A stretch of DNA of 64,000 bases from Erythrobacter sp. JK5 (lineage in GTDB: Bacteria; Pseudomonadota; Alphaproteobacteria; Sphingomonadales; Sphingomonadaceae), in NCBI RefSeq assembly GCF_018205975.1, contig NZ_CP073577.1:1178001-1242000 (forward strand). Direction: 5' to 3'. The notes below the pieces were generated by a model that saw nothing but the letters and a program-made list of their open reading frames with translations, was not told the DNA's origin and ran no database searches. The translations under genes were made by a program, and so were the position numbers. Below, piece after piece: positions 1 through 8,502 of the stretch. Numbering within the stretch: the stretch's first letter is position 1; each line of letters opens with the position of its first letter.

Positions 1-1652
1 GTAGCAGAGGTTGCAGCCGAACAGCACCGCGAGCACCAGCGGTTCGGGCGGCAATCCGAGCTGCGCCGCGATGCTGAAGGCGATCGGCGTGCCGACCGTC
101 GCCGCAGTGGCGTTGGACGCGAAATTGGTGAGCAGCGTCACGAACGCCATGATTGCTGCCAGCACCAGCGCGGGCGGGAGCATTCCGAGCCCGAGCGACA
201 ACGCCTCGCCGAGCCACGCCGCCGCCCCGCTTTCGTCGATCACCCGCCCGATCGCGATACTCGCCGCGACCAGCACGATCACCTGCCCCGACAAGGCTCT
301 GCCGACCCGGTCGAACTTCACGCAGCCCGTCACGAACATCAGGATCGCGCCCGCCAGTGCGGAAATCGCGATCGGGAAAATCCCGATCGAAGCGGTGAAC
401 ACCGCGAAGCCCATGATTGCAGCCGACAGCAACGCCTTCGAGCGGCGCGGAAGCTCGCGCCCGCCTTCGAGCATCAGCAGGCTGTCCCCCGCGAAAACGC
501 CTCGAGGTCGTCCTGCAACCCCATCACCAGCAGCACGTCGCCTTCGACAATCCTGAGGTCGCCGCCTTCGGAATACTGGTCGCGCCCGCCGAGCAGGCGG
601 TCCGGACGGTGGATGCCCAGCACCGCGACGCCATACAGATCGGCGATCCCGGAGGAAGGCAGGGTGCGCGAAATCAGCCGCGAATCCGCGGTTACCGTCA
701 TCTCGACGGCCATGATGTCGGTACCCTGCGCGGAGGCGAGCCGGCGGATCCGGTCGAGCACCCAGCTTGGTGCAAGCTCGCCCTTGAGCACCCGCACCGC
801 GTCTTCGAGCGCTTCGTGGCTGCCCGAAATATGCAGCCGCTGTTGCGCCTGCAGCGGCCCGCGAGTCTGTTCGTGAATGGTGATTCCGCGCGGCAGGGTC
901 GGCTGGATTTCGCTCACATCCTTGCCGATCAGCGCGCTGTCGCCCGCGATCCTCAGGCGGGTGTGAAACCGGCGAACGTTGTCGTCGGCCTCGACCCGGT
1001 TGTCTCCGAGCAGGCGCGGCGTGACCAGCCAGATGAACGGCAGCGCCACCAGCGAAGCGAGCAGCACGATCGGGGTGAAATCGAATACCCCGATCTCGCG
1101 CATCCCCAGATCGACCGCGATCGAGACGACCAGGATGTTGGTCGAGGTGCCGATCGTGGTCGCCATCCCGCCGAGCAGCGACGCCGAATTGAGTGGCATC
1201 AGCGTCTTCGAGGTCGGCATCGCCCCGCGCTGCGCCAGGGCTGCGAAGATCGGGATCATCAGCACCAGCACCGGGGTGTTGTTGACGAACATCGACAGGA
1301 AGAACGCGATCAGCAGCGACACCAGCAGCCCGATCTGGAGATTGACCTTGAACACCTGTTCGAGAATCCGCGCCGCCGGTTCAAGCGCGCCGGTGACCAC
1401 CAGTCCCCTGCCCATCACCATCAGCGCGCAGATCGTGATCAGCGCGTAATGGCCGAACCCGCCGAACGCGAGCGCCAGCCCGTCGATCGGGCGCGTGCCT
1501 TCGAGCGGGAAGAAATACAGACCCACCGCGATCACCGCGATGGTCAGCAGCGACACGATCTCGATCGACATCCGCCCGCGGACGAAGCCCACGAACATCA
1601 GGATGGTAATCACCATGGCGGCGATGGCGTGATAGGAAGGCAAGGAAAGCAT
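1..1652 (-). CDS. SLC13-family permease with two TrkA-C domains (3' end outside window, frameshifted)
   Basis: Inner-membrane anion/dicarboxylate-type permease. The N-terminal half has hydrophobic helices, the NNT motif at residues 124-126 and GTSTN at 168-172. Two cytoplasmic TrkA-C regulatory domains follow (about 215-400), then the second membrane half with a matching SNATA motif near the window edge. The ATG at 1652 is preferred over a TTG at 1688 because the hydrophobic N-terminus starts there. The reading frame breaks at the CCCCC run 486-490 (plus strand). Adding one base restores GDSLLMLEGG and an open frame to base 1. The substrate cannot be told from sequence; sulfate, dicarboxylate or another anion are all possible. 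Confidence 0.85.
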
Positions 1653-1714
1653 CGAGCGGTGGAATACCCTTCGCCCGCGAACTTTCAAAGCTTACCTTCA
1701 ATTTCAAGCGATTT

Positions 1715-1799
1715 TGGTGCCCCTGGCCCGACTCGAACGGGCACTCCCGAAGGAAAGCGATTTTGAGTCGCTCGCGTCTACCAATTCCACCACAGGGGC
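1715..1799 (-). tRNA. tRNA-Leu (CAA)
   Basis: Class II tRNA with encoded CCA. The acceptor pairs GCCCCTG with CAGGGGC, the discriminator is A, the anticodon loop is CTCAAAA (anticodon CAA), there is a long variable arm and a canonical TTCGA T-loop. It lies 40 nt downstream of suhB on the same strand, behind a GC hairpin at 1814-1834 that lacks a T-run. It may therefore be processed from the efp-suhB transcript or have its own promoter. Confidence 0.96.
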
Positions 1800-1839
1800 A
1801 CGCCTGAAACGGAGCGCGGCTGTTAGCGCCGCGCGCCGG

Positions 1840-2658
1840 TCACTTCAAGCTGTTGACGAGCAGCTTGTGCAGCTTCGAATGCAGCGCATTGTTCGCGGCC
1901 AGCACCTGCTCCGAGTGGATCGGATTCGACCGGCCCCGGAAATCGGTGACGAATCCGCCCGCTTCGCGGATCAACAGGCACCCGGCGGCGGTGTCCCAAT
2001 CGTTCAGCCCGCTTTCCCAGAACCCGTCGAAGCGGCCCTGCGCGAGATAGGCCATGTCGAGCGAGGCCGCTCCGAACCGGCGGATGCCCGCGACTTCGGG
2101 TCCGATCGCGCCATAGATCCGGCTCCATTCCGCGAAATCGCCGTGACCCTGGAACGGGATGCCGGTCGCAATCAGGGCATCGGACAGGTGCGATCGCGCC
2201 GAAACGCGCAGTCGCGCATCCTGCAACCAGGCACCGCGGGTCTTTTCGGCCCAGTATGTCTGATCGTTGATCGGGTGATAGATGACGGCCGCAGTCACCT
2301 CGCCCCACCCCTTCCCGTCGAGCCGCGGTTCCTGCACCGCAATGCTGATCGCGAAATGGGGAATCCCGTGAAGGAAGTTGCTGGTCCCATCGAGCGGATC
2401 GATGATCCAGCGCGGCTTGTCCGGATCGCCTTCGATGATGCCCGCCTCTTCGAGTACGAAGCCCCAGCCGGGCCGCGCGTTGAGAAGCTCGTCGTAAAGC
2501 GTGCGCTCGGCGCGCATATCGGCCTTGCTGACGAAGTCCGCCGGCCCCTTGCGGCTCACCTGCAGGTGCTCGACCTCGCCGAAATCGCGCCGCAATCGCG
2601 CGCCCGCCTTGCGTGCGGCGCGCTCCATCACGCGGATCAGACCTGAAAACATCGACAT
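1840..2658 (-). CDS. suhB: inositol monophosphatase family protein (SuhB-like)
   Basis: Mg-dependent phosphatase of the IMPase/FIG superfamily; the usual substrate is inositol-1-phosphate, and SuhB also acts in rRNA processing in enterobacteria. The metal sites are visible: EE at 70-71, DPLDGTSNF at 87-95 and WDTAAG starting at 221, followed by REAGG. The length of 272 aa is typical. It lies 6 nt after the efp stop codon, so the two are probably co-transcribed. A second IMPase paralogue sits at 44380-45180. The family is certain; the symbol is by best resemblance. Confidence 0.9.
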   Translation of the reverse strand: MSMFSGLIRVMERAARKAGARLRRDFGEVEHLQVSRKGPADFVSKADMRAERTLYDELLNARPGWGFVLEEAGIIEGDPDKPRWIIDPLDGTSNFLHGIPHFAISIAVQEPRLDGKGWGEVTAAVIYHPINDQTYWAEKTRGAWLQDARLRVSARSHLSDALIATGIPFQGHGDFAEWSRIYGAIGPEVAGIRRFGAASLDMAYLAQGRFDGFWESGLNDWDTAAGCLLIREAGGFVTDFRGRSNPIHSEQVLAANNALHSKLHKLLVNSLK

Positions 2659-2664
2659 CGGAGG

Positions 2665-3228
2665 TTAGCCAGCCTTCCCGACGTAGGATTGTTCGTAGAC
2701 GTCGACCACGATCCGGGTGCCGCTTTCGATATGCGGCGGGACCATGATGCGCACGCCGTTGTCGAGCACGGCCGGCTTGTAGCTGGAGGAAGCGGTCTGC
2801 CCCTTCACCACCGCATCGGCCTCGACGATTTCGGCTTCGACCTGCGCGGGAAGCTCGACCGAGATCGGCTTTTCCTCCCACAGTTCGAGCTGCACCTGCA
2901 TCCCGTCCTGCAGGAACGGGCGCGCATCGCCGAGCAGGTCGGCGGGCAGGTTGATCTGTTCGTAGGTGTCGCCGTCCATGAACACCAGCATGTCCCCGTC
3001 TTCATAGAGGAACTGGTATTCGCGCGTGTCGAGCCGCACCTTCTCGACCGTGTCGGCGCTGCGAAATCGCACGTTGGTCTTGCGCCCGTCCTGCAGGTTC
3101 TTCATCTCGACCTGCATGTAGGCCCCGCCCTTGCCGGGCTGGGTGTGCTGGATCTTCGCGACCTTCCAGATGCCGCCTTCATATTCGATGATATTGCCGG
3201 GGCGAATATCGACGCCGCTGATCTTCAT
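2665..3228 (-). CDS. efp: elongation factor P
   Basis: Ribosome-binding factor that relieves stalling at polyproline. The protein has 187 aa, the standard size, with a KOW-like N-terminal domain and two OB domains. The tip loop reads PGKGGA with lysine at position 33, the site modified by EpmA-type enzymes in many bacteria. The ATG at 3228 gives the canonical [12 protein letters not shown] start; an upstream in-frame extension to 3396 has no family match. It heads the efp-suhB pair. A TTAACCAT motif lies about 125 nt upstream. Confidence 0.97.
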   Translation of the reverse strand: MKISGVDIRPGNIIEYEGGIWKVAKIQHTQPGKGGAYMQVEMKNLQDGRKTNVRFRSADTVEKVRLDTREYQFLYEDGDMLVFMDGDTYEQINLPADLLGDARPFLQDGMQVQLELWEEKPISVELPAQVEAEIVEADAVVKGQTASSSYKPAVLDNGVRIMVPPHIESGTRIVVDVYEQSYVGKAG

Positions 3229-3352
3229 GGGGCTGAGTGCCTTTGTATCCGAAGGAACGGGCGCGCACTCGCACGGCGCGCCGCAGAAATGAAGCGCGCC
3301 AATAGCCGAGCCGGTGGGGGTCGGCAAGCGCAGCGACAGCCGCCGGCCATGG

Positions 3353-3360
3353 ATGGTTAA
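3353..3360 (-). promoter_or_regulatory. possible CtrA half-site (TTAACCAT)
   Basis: The minus strand reads TTAACCAT in the gap between the divergent efp and the 131-aa secreted-protein gene. This matches the conserved half of the alphaproteobacterial CtrA box. Only a half-site is seen, so the assignment is weak. Confidence 0.25.
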
Positions 3361-3416
3361 CGAACTGGCCTCCAGTACCGCACAATGATATGTCATGGAC
3401 CTATGGGATTATTGCC

Positions 3417-3812
3417 ATGAAAACGCGCTACGTCCTGATCCTGACGGCGATAGCGGCAGCGATTGCCGCCGCCTCTCCATTCGCCACGCAGGCGCAGGAT
3501 CCGAATGCGCCCGTCCCCGGCGGAATGCTGCGGACGATGCCGCACGGCACCTATCAATGCGCGCTGCCGGGCGATGCGGCGGGCAAGGCGTTTGAAGTGG
3601 TCGAGGCGGAGCAGTTCCGGATCGGAACGGCATCGAGCTATCGCAGCGAAGGTGGGCGCGGCGTCTACATCATGCGCGGCGACGAGCTGACCTTCACCCG
3701 CGGGCCCAGGAAAGGCGAGACGTTTCGCCGGGTCGGGACCAACCAGTTGCGCAAGCTCGAAAACGGTGTCGAGACCAAGCTGCTCTGCACTCGCCTCGGC
3801 GGGTCGGGCTAG
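3417..3812 (+). CDS. hypothetical secreted protein, 131 aa
   Basis: I do not recognise the family. Residues 1-28 form a clear Sec signal peptide (MKTRYVLILTA, alanine-rich core, cleavage after TQA). The mature part of about 100 aa has two cysteines (in YQCALPG and LLCTR), which may form a disulfide in the periplasm, plus the phrases MPHGTY and FTRGPRKGETFRR. The ATG at 3417 is chosen because the signal peptide starts there, although the frame opens at 3390. It is divergent from efp and convergent with the M23 peptidase gene, with 3 nt between the stops. Confidence 0.8.
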   Translation: MKTRYVLILTAIAAAIAAASPFATQAQDPNAPVPGGMLRTMPHGTYQCALPGDAAGKAFEVVEAEQFRIGTASSYRSEGGRGVYIMRGDELTFTRGPRKGETFRRVGTNQLRKLENGVETKLLCTRLGGSG

Positions 3813-3815
3813 GCC

Positions 3816-4499
3816 CTAGGGAGCGGTCAGCAACGGATAGGGATTGACCGCGTTCGCGGGCTCCCACCATTCCGCATCGGCGGTGGTGCGCAGGATCGCG
3901 AAATGCAGGTGCGGCGATTCCGCCGAGGCATTGCCGGTGCTCCCGACCGTCCCCAGCCGCTGGCCGCGCCGCACGCGCTGTCCTTCGCGCAGCCCCTCGG
4001 CATATTCATCCAGATGGGCGTAGAAATGGATCGTTTTCTTGTCGGGCGAGCGGATGTAGATCGAATTGCCGCCGCTCGCCGAGCGGTGCAGCTTTGCGAT
4101 CGTGCCCGGCGCAGCGGCGACGACGCTGGTGCCCTTGGGGGCCATGATGTCGATCGCCTCGTGCGGCCTGCCGCCTTCTTCCTCGCTGGTTTCGAGAAAG
4201 GTGTCGGACAGATCGGAAGCGCGGACGTTGAGCACCGGGATCCGCAGCGCGATCGTGTCCTCGGTCGGCGATGGCGACGGTGTGGGATCGAGCGGCGGAG
4301 CGGCGGTGGGAGCAGCTTGCCCTTCCGGCACAGCGCTTTCGCTGACGAGCGGTGACGGCGCGGCCTCCGCCGGGCGAAGCGAATCCTCGCCCTCCTGCTG
4401 GCTTGCCAGTTCTATCAGACTGCCACCGGCGACGATCCATATCGCCGAAGTAAGCGTGGCGGTGACGACGATGGTAAGCAGACGGTCGAAAAAGCTCAT
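3816..4499 (-). CDS. M23-family (LytM-type) peptidase
   Basis: Membrane-anchored cell-wall peptidase or LytM-like activator. One N-terminal membrane segment (about 8-30) is followed by a proline/alanine/serine-rich linker (40-80) and the LytM fold. Zinc ligands appear in HEAID (H113, D117) and HLHF (H197, H199), so the active site looks complete. It starts 9 nt after the corrected thiE stop, so fba-thiE-M23 form a run. The target, peptidoglycan cross-links, is inferred from the family. Confidence 0.88.
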   Translation of the reverse strand: MSFFDRLLTIVVTATLTSAIWIVAGGSLIELASQQEGEDSLRPAEAAPSPLVSESAVPEGQAAPTAAPPLDPTPSPSPTEDTIALRIPVLNVRASDLSDTFLETSEEEGGRPHEAIDIMAPKGTSVVAAAPGTIAKLHRSASGGNSIYIRSPDKKTIHFYAHLDEYAEGLREGQRVRRGQRLGTVGSTGNASAESPHLHFAILRTTADAEWWEPANAVNPYPLLTAP

Positions 4500-4508
4500 G
4501 CCCGGCTT

Positions 4509-5146
4509 TTACTCTACGCCGACGGCTTTGGCGAATGCTTCGATGGCGGCCGACTCGTCGCCATTCCAAACCGCGCCCGACACCGCAAGAAAGTCCGCCC
4601 CGCCGCGATCAGGGGTGCGCAATTGTCCGGCGTGATGCCGCCGATCGCGACGCAGGGAATCTCGAACAGCTTTGCCCACCATTCGATCAACTCGGGCGAG
4701 GCGCGCTCCGCGTCGCGCTTGTCCTTCATCGTGCTTTCGTAGAACGCGCCGAACGCGACGTAGTCCGCGCCTGCTTCACCCGCTTCCATCGCGAGATGTC
4801 TGGACGCGTGGCAGGTCACGCCGATCTGCGCCTCGCGGCCCAGCGCCTCGCGCGCTTCCTTCGGGTCGCCATCGTCCTGCCCCAGATGCACCCCGTCGGC
4901 CCCGAGCCGCTTCGCCAGCGAAACGCTGTCGTTGACGATGAACGCCACGTCGTGCGCCGCGCAGATAGCCTGCAACGGTTCGGCCAGCGCCGCCGCCGCG
5001 TGCTGGTCGACATCCTTAACCCGGAACTGGAACGCGGCAACCAGCCCTTCGCATGCCTTTAGTGCGCGCTCGAGACGCTGCGGGAACTCGCCGCTGACAT
5101 CGAGCGGAGAGATCAGATAGAGCTGGGTCGCGGTCGCGCTCCTCAC
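4509..5146 (-). CDS. thiE: thiamine-phosphate synthase-like protein (one-base frameshift)
   Basis: ThiE-type TIM barrel joining the pyrimidine and thiazole moieties in thiamine synthesis. Visible are QFRVKD, NDS and the substrate-site stretches GADGVHLGQDD and CVAIGGI. A GTG at 5146 overlaps the fba stop (GTGA), setting the start. The frame breaks at the CCCC run 4598-4601: as sequenced the C-terminus turns into an arginine-rich tail, while adding one base restores IAAGADFLAVSGAVWNG and a stop at 4509 (212 aa). TenI-like subfamily proteins look similar, so the exact reaction is less certain than the family. Confidence 0.85.
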
Positions 5147-6033
5147 CCCGCAAGGCTCGCATCGGTAATCCGGCCGATGGCACCGCTCAGTGCCGCATCG
5201 AACTCCTCGTCGGACTGGTCCTTGCGCAGGTCCTGCAGCAGGCCGCGGCTGAAGCTGGCGATCATTCCCGGATTCTTCGCCAGGTGCTCGCACGCCTGAT
5301 CGGTCGAATAGCCGCCCGACAGCGCTACCACCCGCAGCACCTTCGGATGCGCGATGGCGGGAGCGTACAGCCCCGGCGTGACCGGGATCGAGAGCTTGAG
5401 CATGACCTTCCGGCCTTCGGGCACGGCGTCGAGCTGCTGCATGATCTCTTCCAGCAGGATAGCTTCGCCCCCCGCCCGGTCGAGCGCCATGATGTCGTAT
5501 TCGGGCTCGAGAATTGGCACGAGCCCGGCATCTAGGATCTGCTTGCCGACCTCGAATTGCTGCGCGACGATCGCGGCGATGCCCGCGGGATTGGCTTTCT
5601 TGATGACGGATCGCATTTTGGTCCCGAACATGCCCTTGCCGACCGATTTTTCGAGCAGCGCGGGCAGCTTGTCGAGCGGCTTCATCAGCTGGACGCCGTC
5701 CGCTTCCTCGGCGAGTCCCTGATCGACCTTGATGAACGGCACGATACCGCGCGCCTTGAGCGCGTCAGCGGTCGGCATGCCGTCGACATCGCCGTCCATC
5801 GTCTTTTCAAACAGGATCGCGCCGATCACCTTGCCGCTGCCGAAGCATGGCGAGGTGATGACCCGGCTGCGCATCGCGTGGATCTGCGCGAACATCTCGT
5901 CATCGCCGTTCCACTCATCGTCCCCGACACCGTAGCCGCGCAGCGCCTTGGGCGTCGATCCGCCCGACTGATCGAGTGCCGCGATAAAGCCCTGCCCTGC
6001 GGCAATCTTTGCCGTCATCTGATCGCTGTTCAT
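5143..6033 (-). CDS. class I fructose-bisphosphate aldolase
   Basis: Cleaves fructose-1,6-bisphosphate to two trioses through a lysine Schiff base. The N-terminus has ALDQSGGSTPKAL, the signature of the class I bacterial/plant-like enzyme. The Schiff-base lysine is K213 in VMLKLSIP, preceded by PILEPEYD. It has 296 aa from the ATG at 6033, with AAGGGAC as ribosome binding site; a longer frame to 6066 has no good start. It heads fba-thiE-M23 and lies apart from the tkt-gap-pgk cluster. Confidence 0.95.
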   Translation of the reverse strand: MNSDQMTAKIAAGQGFIAALDQSGGSTPKALRGYGVGDDEWNGDDEMFAQIHAMRSRVITSPCFGSGKVIGAILFEKTMDGDVDGMPTADALKARGIVPFIKVDQGLAEEADGVQLMKPLDKLPALLEKSVGKGMFGTKMRSVIKKANPAGIAAIVAQQFEVGKQILDAGLVPILEPEYDIMALDRAGGEAILLEEIMQQLDAVPEGRKVMLKLSIPVTPGLYAPAIAHPKVLRVVALSGGYSTDQACEHLAKNPGMIASFSRGLLQDLRKDQSDEEFDAALSGAIGRITDASLAG

Positions 6034-6136
6034 TGCTGTCCCTTGCCTCGGATGAAAATTTTGCATTGTGTTGTGACGCGGGCATTAGCCAGCGCGTTCG
6101 GCCCTCGCAACAGCGCGCGCGCAAACCGCCAACAGA

Positions 6137-6168
6137 AAGGGCGGAGCACCCGTGGATGCCCCGCCCTT
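6137..6168 (-). terminator. intrinsic terminator after the band-7 gene
   Basis: Inverted repeat AAGGGCGG / CCGCCCTT with a GC-rich inner stem, about 23 nt after the stop of the band-7 gene. On the minus strand it is followed by a short TTTCT stretch. It separates that gene from fba. Confidence 0.7.
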
Positions 6169-6190
6169 CCGTTGTCAGAACCGGTCCGGC

Positions 6191-7336
6191 TTAGTCGCGA
6201 TCGGCGATCTTCACCAGCCGGTTGGTCAGGACCTCGAGGCCCTCGTTGGAGCCGGTGCGCACGTCGATGTGACCGATCTTCTCGGTCACGCGTTCGAGCG
6301 CTTCGAGTTCCTTCAGGCGCATCAGCACCGGGTTGTCGGCCATCAGCTTCGCGGTGTTGAGCAGGCTGCGGGTCGCAGCCGTTTCTTCACGCCGACGGAT
6401 CAGGTTCGCCTGCGCGACCTTTTCCGCTTCGACCACCCGGTTGATAAGCTCGCGCATCTCGCCCGGAAGGATCACGTCCTTGATGCCGAGTTCGGTCACC
6501 CGAACCCCGATTTCGCCCACTTCCTTGCGGACGTGCGCGACGATTTCGCCGTCGACCTTGACCCGGTCGTTGAGCAGCTCGTCGAGCGTCCGACCCGCCA
6601 CGGCCTCACGGACCGCGAACTGGATCAGCTTGTAGACGTGCCCCTCGTAATCCGGGGTCGACAGCGCCGCCTGTTCGACGCCGGTAACCTGCAGGAACGA
6701 CGTGAGCGTGATCCGCACGGACACACGATCCTTCGTCAGGATTTCCTGCGCGGTCACCTCCATCGGCACCGGGCGGGTGTCGAACGCCATGCTCGTCACC
6801 TTGCGGCCGACCTGCCAGTAACCGTGCTCTCCGGCACCGACAGTCTCGTGCAGCGCGCTATCGAACAGCACGATGGCGCTCTGCGCCTGCCCGACCGACA
6901 CGATCTCGACCGGCGCCGGGATCGGACGCCCGAACACCGTCGCCTGCTTGACCTCGGCCAGAAGCCGCTTGGCAAGCGTCGGCTCGGCTTCGACATCGAT
7001 CGCCTGCACGGTGACTTCGTCGAGAACCTTCCAGACCCGCGCGACGTCGCCCCCGCGCACGATCAGGCTGACCCGCCCGTCGATCCGCACGATCGCGACT
7101 TCGCCGACTGCCGGCGCGACGATCTCGAAATTCGCCTCCGCGAGCTCGGGGTGGCGCTTCTCGATTCCGTCTACCAACGGTGAGTGGCAGGCACCGGTCG
7201 CAGCCACGATATCGAGCTGCATCCGGGAGCTGTTCCACAGCCAGTAGAAGTGACGCCCGGGTTCGAGAACCCGAACGAGGCGGCCATCCTTGACCAGGAG
7301 ACCGCGCTGGTTTTCTGCAATGATGAACCACTTCAT
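6191..7336 (-). CDS. SPFH/band-7 (slipin-like) protein
   Basis: 381-aa protein of the stomatin/slipin superfamily, which organises membrane microdomains or protease complexes. The central part (about 190-330) has the band-7 pattern, including VPMEVTAQEILTKDRVSV, then a charged helical C-terminus (ELINRVVEAEKVAQANLIRRREE). The N-terminus (MKWFIIAENQRG) has no clear membrane anchor, so it may attach peripherally. The ATG at 7336 has AGGAG upstream. Two hairpins lie just before it, at 7357-7379 and about 7382-7399. It is monocistronic between a terminator and a 700-nt spacer. Confidence 0.82.
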   Translation of the reverse strand: MKWFIIAENQRGLLVKDGRLVRVLEPGRHFYWLWNSSRMQLDIVAATGACHSPLVDGIEKRHPELAEANFEIVAPAVGEVAIVRIDGRVSLIVRGGDVARVWKVLDEVTVQAIDVEAEPTLAKRLLAEVKQATVFGRPIPAPVEIVSVGQAQSAIVLFDSALHETVGAGEHGYWQVGRKVTSMAFDTRPVPMEVTAQEILTKDRVSVRITLTSFLQVTGVEQAALSTPDYEGHVYKLIQFAVREAVAGRTLDELLNDRVKVDGEIVAHVRKEVGEIGVRVTELGIKDVILPGEMRELINRVVEAEKVAQANLIRRREETAATRSLLNTAKLMADNPVLMRLKELEALERVTEKIGHIDVRTGSNEGLEVLTNRLVKIADRD

Positions 7337-7770
7337 CTTGCGTCTCCTGTGCTCGCTTTGTCGGGCCCATCCCGACAAGCCTCCCCGATTGGGGGAGCGC
7401 GCGGCTAGACGCGATTCGTTTCAGTTGCAACCGGTTTCTTCGCGATAATCTCCCGATGCCGTAGCGTCCTTGCTGTGATGTGCTCGGGAAATGGGTCGGC
7501 CGGGAGGCAATTCCCCGATACCGCGCCGGGCCCTCGGTTAAGGCAGACAGGCCCGGTTTCCGCTGCGCCCGCGTCCATGCCGCCGTAGCGAACATGCCGG
7601 TGGGCACCGCGTCATCGGGTGCCATGCCTGCCGGTATCCCCGAGAGCGCGAAGGCTCGATACCGGTGCCTTGGTCGCTTGGCTCGCCGAGCCCGAAGACC
7701 CGGCTCGCCGCGCTTCCGCGGCTGGATTGCCCGCCCGGCCTTCCCGTGCTCGAGAAGCCGTGTAAGGGCC

Positions 7771-7841
7771 GTTTGGTGCGGGAGTCGAACCCGCGACTCG
7801 TAGATTATCAGTCTACTGCTCTCCCACTGAGCTAACCAATG
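7771..7841 (-). tRNA. tRNA-Ile(GAT)-like element, probably degenerate
   Basis: The D-arm (GCTC/GAGC), anticodon arm (GTAGA, loop CTGATAA, TCTAC; anticodon GAT at 7807-7809), 5-nt variable loop and T-arm (GCGGG, TTCGACT, CCCGC) are all canonical. The acceptor pairs only five of seven positions (CATTGGT with ACCAAAC) and no CCA follows it. An ACCA occurs instead directly after the T-stem. The 5' end overlaps the neighbouring tRNA-like element. It could be a pseudogene, an atypical tRNA or another structured RNA. Confidence 0.5.
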
Positions 7842-7927
7842 GTGCTGGATTCGAACCAGCAGGGCTTGCGCCGTTCCCATGGAGACGATTTTGAGTCGTC
7901 GCTTGGACCTGAACCAAGTGCCTTGCA
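7840..7927 (-). other. tRNA-Leu(CAA)-like element, degenerate
   Basis: The minus strand shows a D-stem CTTG/CAAG with a nine-base loop, an anticodon arm GACGA-CTCAAAA-TCGTC (anticodon CAA at 7891-7893), a variable arm GGC-GCAA-GCC as in class II tRNAs, and a perfect T-arm GCTGG-TTCGAAT-CCAGC. No seven-base acceptor can be paired. ACCA follows the T-stem directly and runs into the 5' end of the Ile-like element. A complete tRNA-Leu(CAA) exists at 1715-1799, so this copy looks redundant. Confidence 0.4.
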
Positions 7928-8049
7928 GGGCAGCCTTCACCGGGAACACACACATGGCAGAGCCACAGCGCGCCCTGCGGCTCGCAATACCGCTGGCGAA
8001 GGGCCGCGCGGTTAGGCGCATCACTGGGTCGTGTAAAGCCCTTGCGGGT

Positions 8050-8502
8050 TCAGCCGCGCCTGGTCAGGCGGCGGATGATCCCGGTAAAGCTCAGCGCCGG
8101 TTCGCCATCGGCGGTCACCAGCCCACGCACGAAGATCGTCTTGCCGCCCCCGCGTGTAACCTCGCCGCGGGCCTCGACCAGCGCGCCTGCGGCGACCGCG
8201 CCCAGGAAATCGCCCGACAAGTTCATCGTTACCGCGTTGTCGCCGGCGAGTGCGTCGGTCGCGATTGCGAACAACGCGAAATCGGCGAAGGTCAGCAGGC
8301 ACCCGCCATGCATGAACCCCGCGCCGTTCATGTGATGCTCCGCTGCGCGAAAAGCGCACACGAAATCCCCGTTATCCTCTCGCCGGGTGAAGAACGGGCC
8401 GGAGCGGTTTTCATAGGGATCGTGATTCCAGAAACGCCATCCCGCAAATTCGCCGTCGTGCGCCTCGACCGCATTGCCGTAACCGTATTCGGTTTCACTC
8501 AT
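8050..8502 (-). CDS. PaaI-type hotdog thioesterase
   Basis: 150-aa acyl-CoA thioesterase-like protein. The hotdog core is seen in HHMNGAGFMHGGCLLTFADF (catalytic HGG-type motif) and the following NLSGDFLGAVAAGALVEARG strand region. The ATG at 8502 overlaps the stop of the serine hydrolase (ATGA), so translation is likely coupled. It is the last gene of the tkt-gap-pgk run. The substrate is unknown; the family usually handles aromatic or medium-chain acyl-CoA. Confidence 0.85.
   Translation of the reverse strand: MSETEYGYGNAVEAHDGEFAGWRFWNHDPYENRSGPFFTRREDNGDFVCAFRAAEHHMNGAGFMHGGCLLTFADFALFAIATDALAGDNAVTMNLSGDFLGAVAAGALVEARGEVTRGGGKTIFVRGLVTADGEPALSFTGIIRRLTRRG

Larger units (their letters stand above)
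7337..8049. other. 713-nt spacer without a protein gene, rich in hairpins
   Basis: No open frame here has protein-like composition. The stretch holds two tRNA-like elements (7771-7927, described separately) and several hairpins: TTGTCGGG/CCCGACAA near 7357-7379, GGCACC/GGTGCC near 7603-7623, CCGGTATC/GATACCGG near 7631-7665, GAGCC/GGCTC near 7688-7706, and a 7-bp stem GCAGGGC/GCCCTGC joining 7925-7931 to 7972-7978. The part next to 7336 is the leader of the band-7 gene. Confidence 0.6.

Noticed and set aside
417..1766. Plus-strand open frame of 449 codons
   Set aside because: It is the antisense of the SLC13 permease; the product is His/Arg/Gln-rich and has no protein-like pattern.
7480..7803. 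Plus-strand open frame of 107 codons in the spacer
   Set aside because: No ribosome site, runs into the antisense of the Ile-like element, arginine/proline-rich composition.
6858..8024. Minus-strand open frame of 388 codons over the spacer and the tRNA-like elements
   Set aside because: Arg-rich, passes through tRNA-like structures and overlaps the band-7 gene in another frame.
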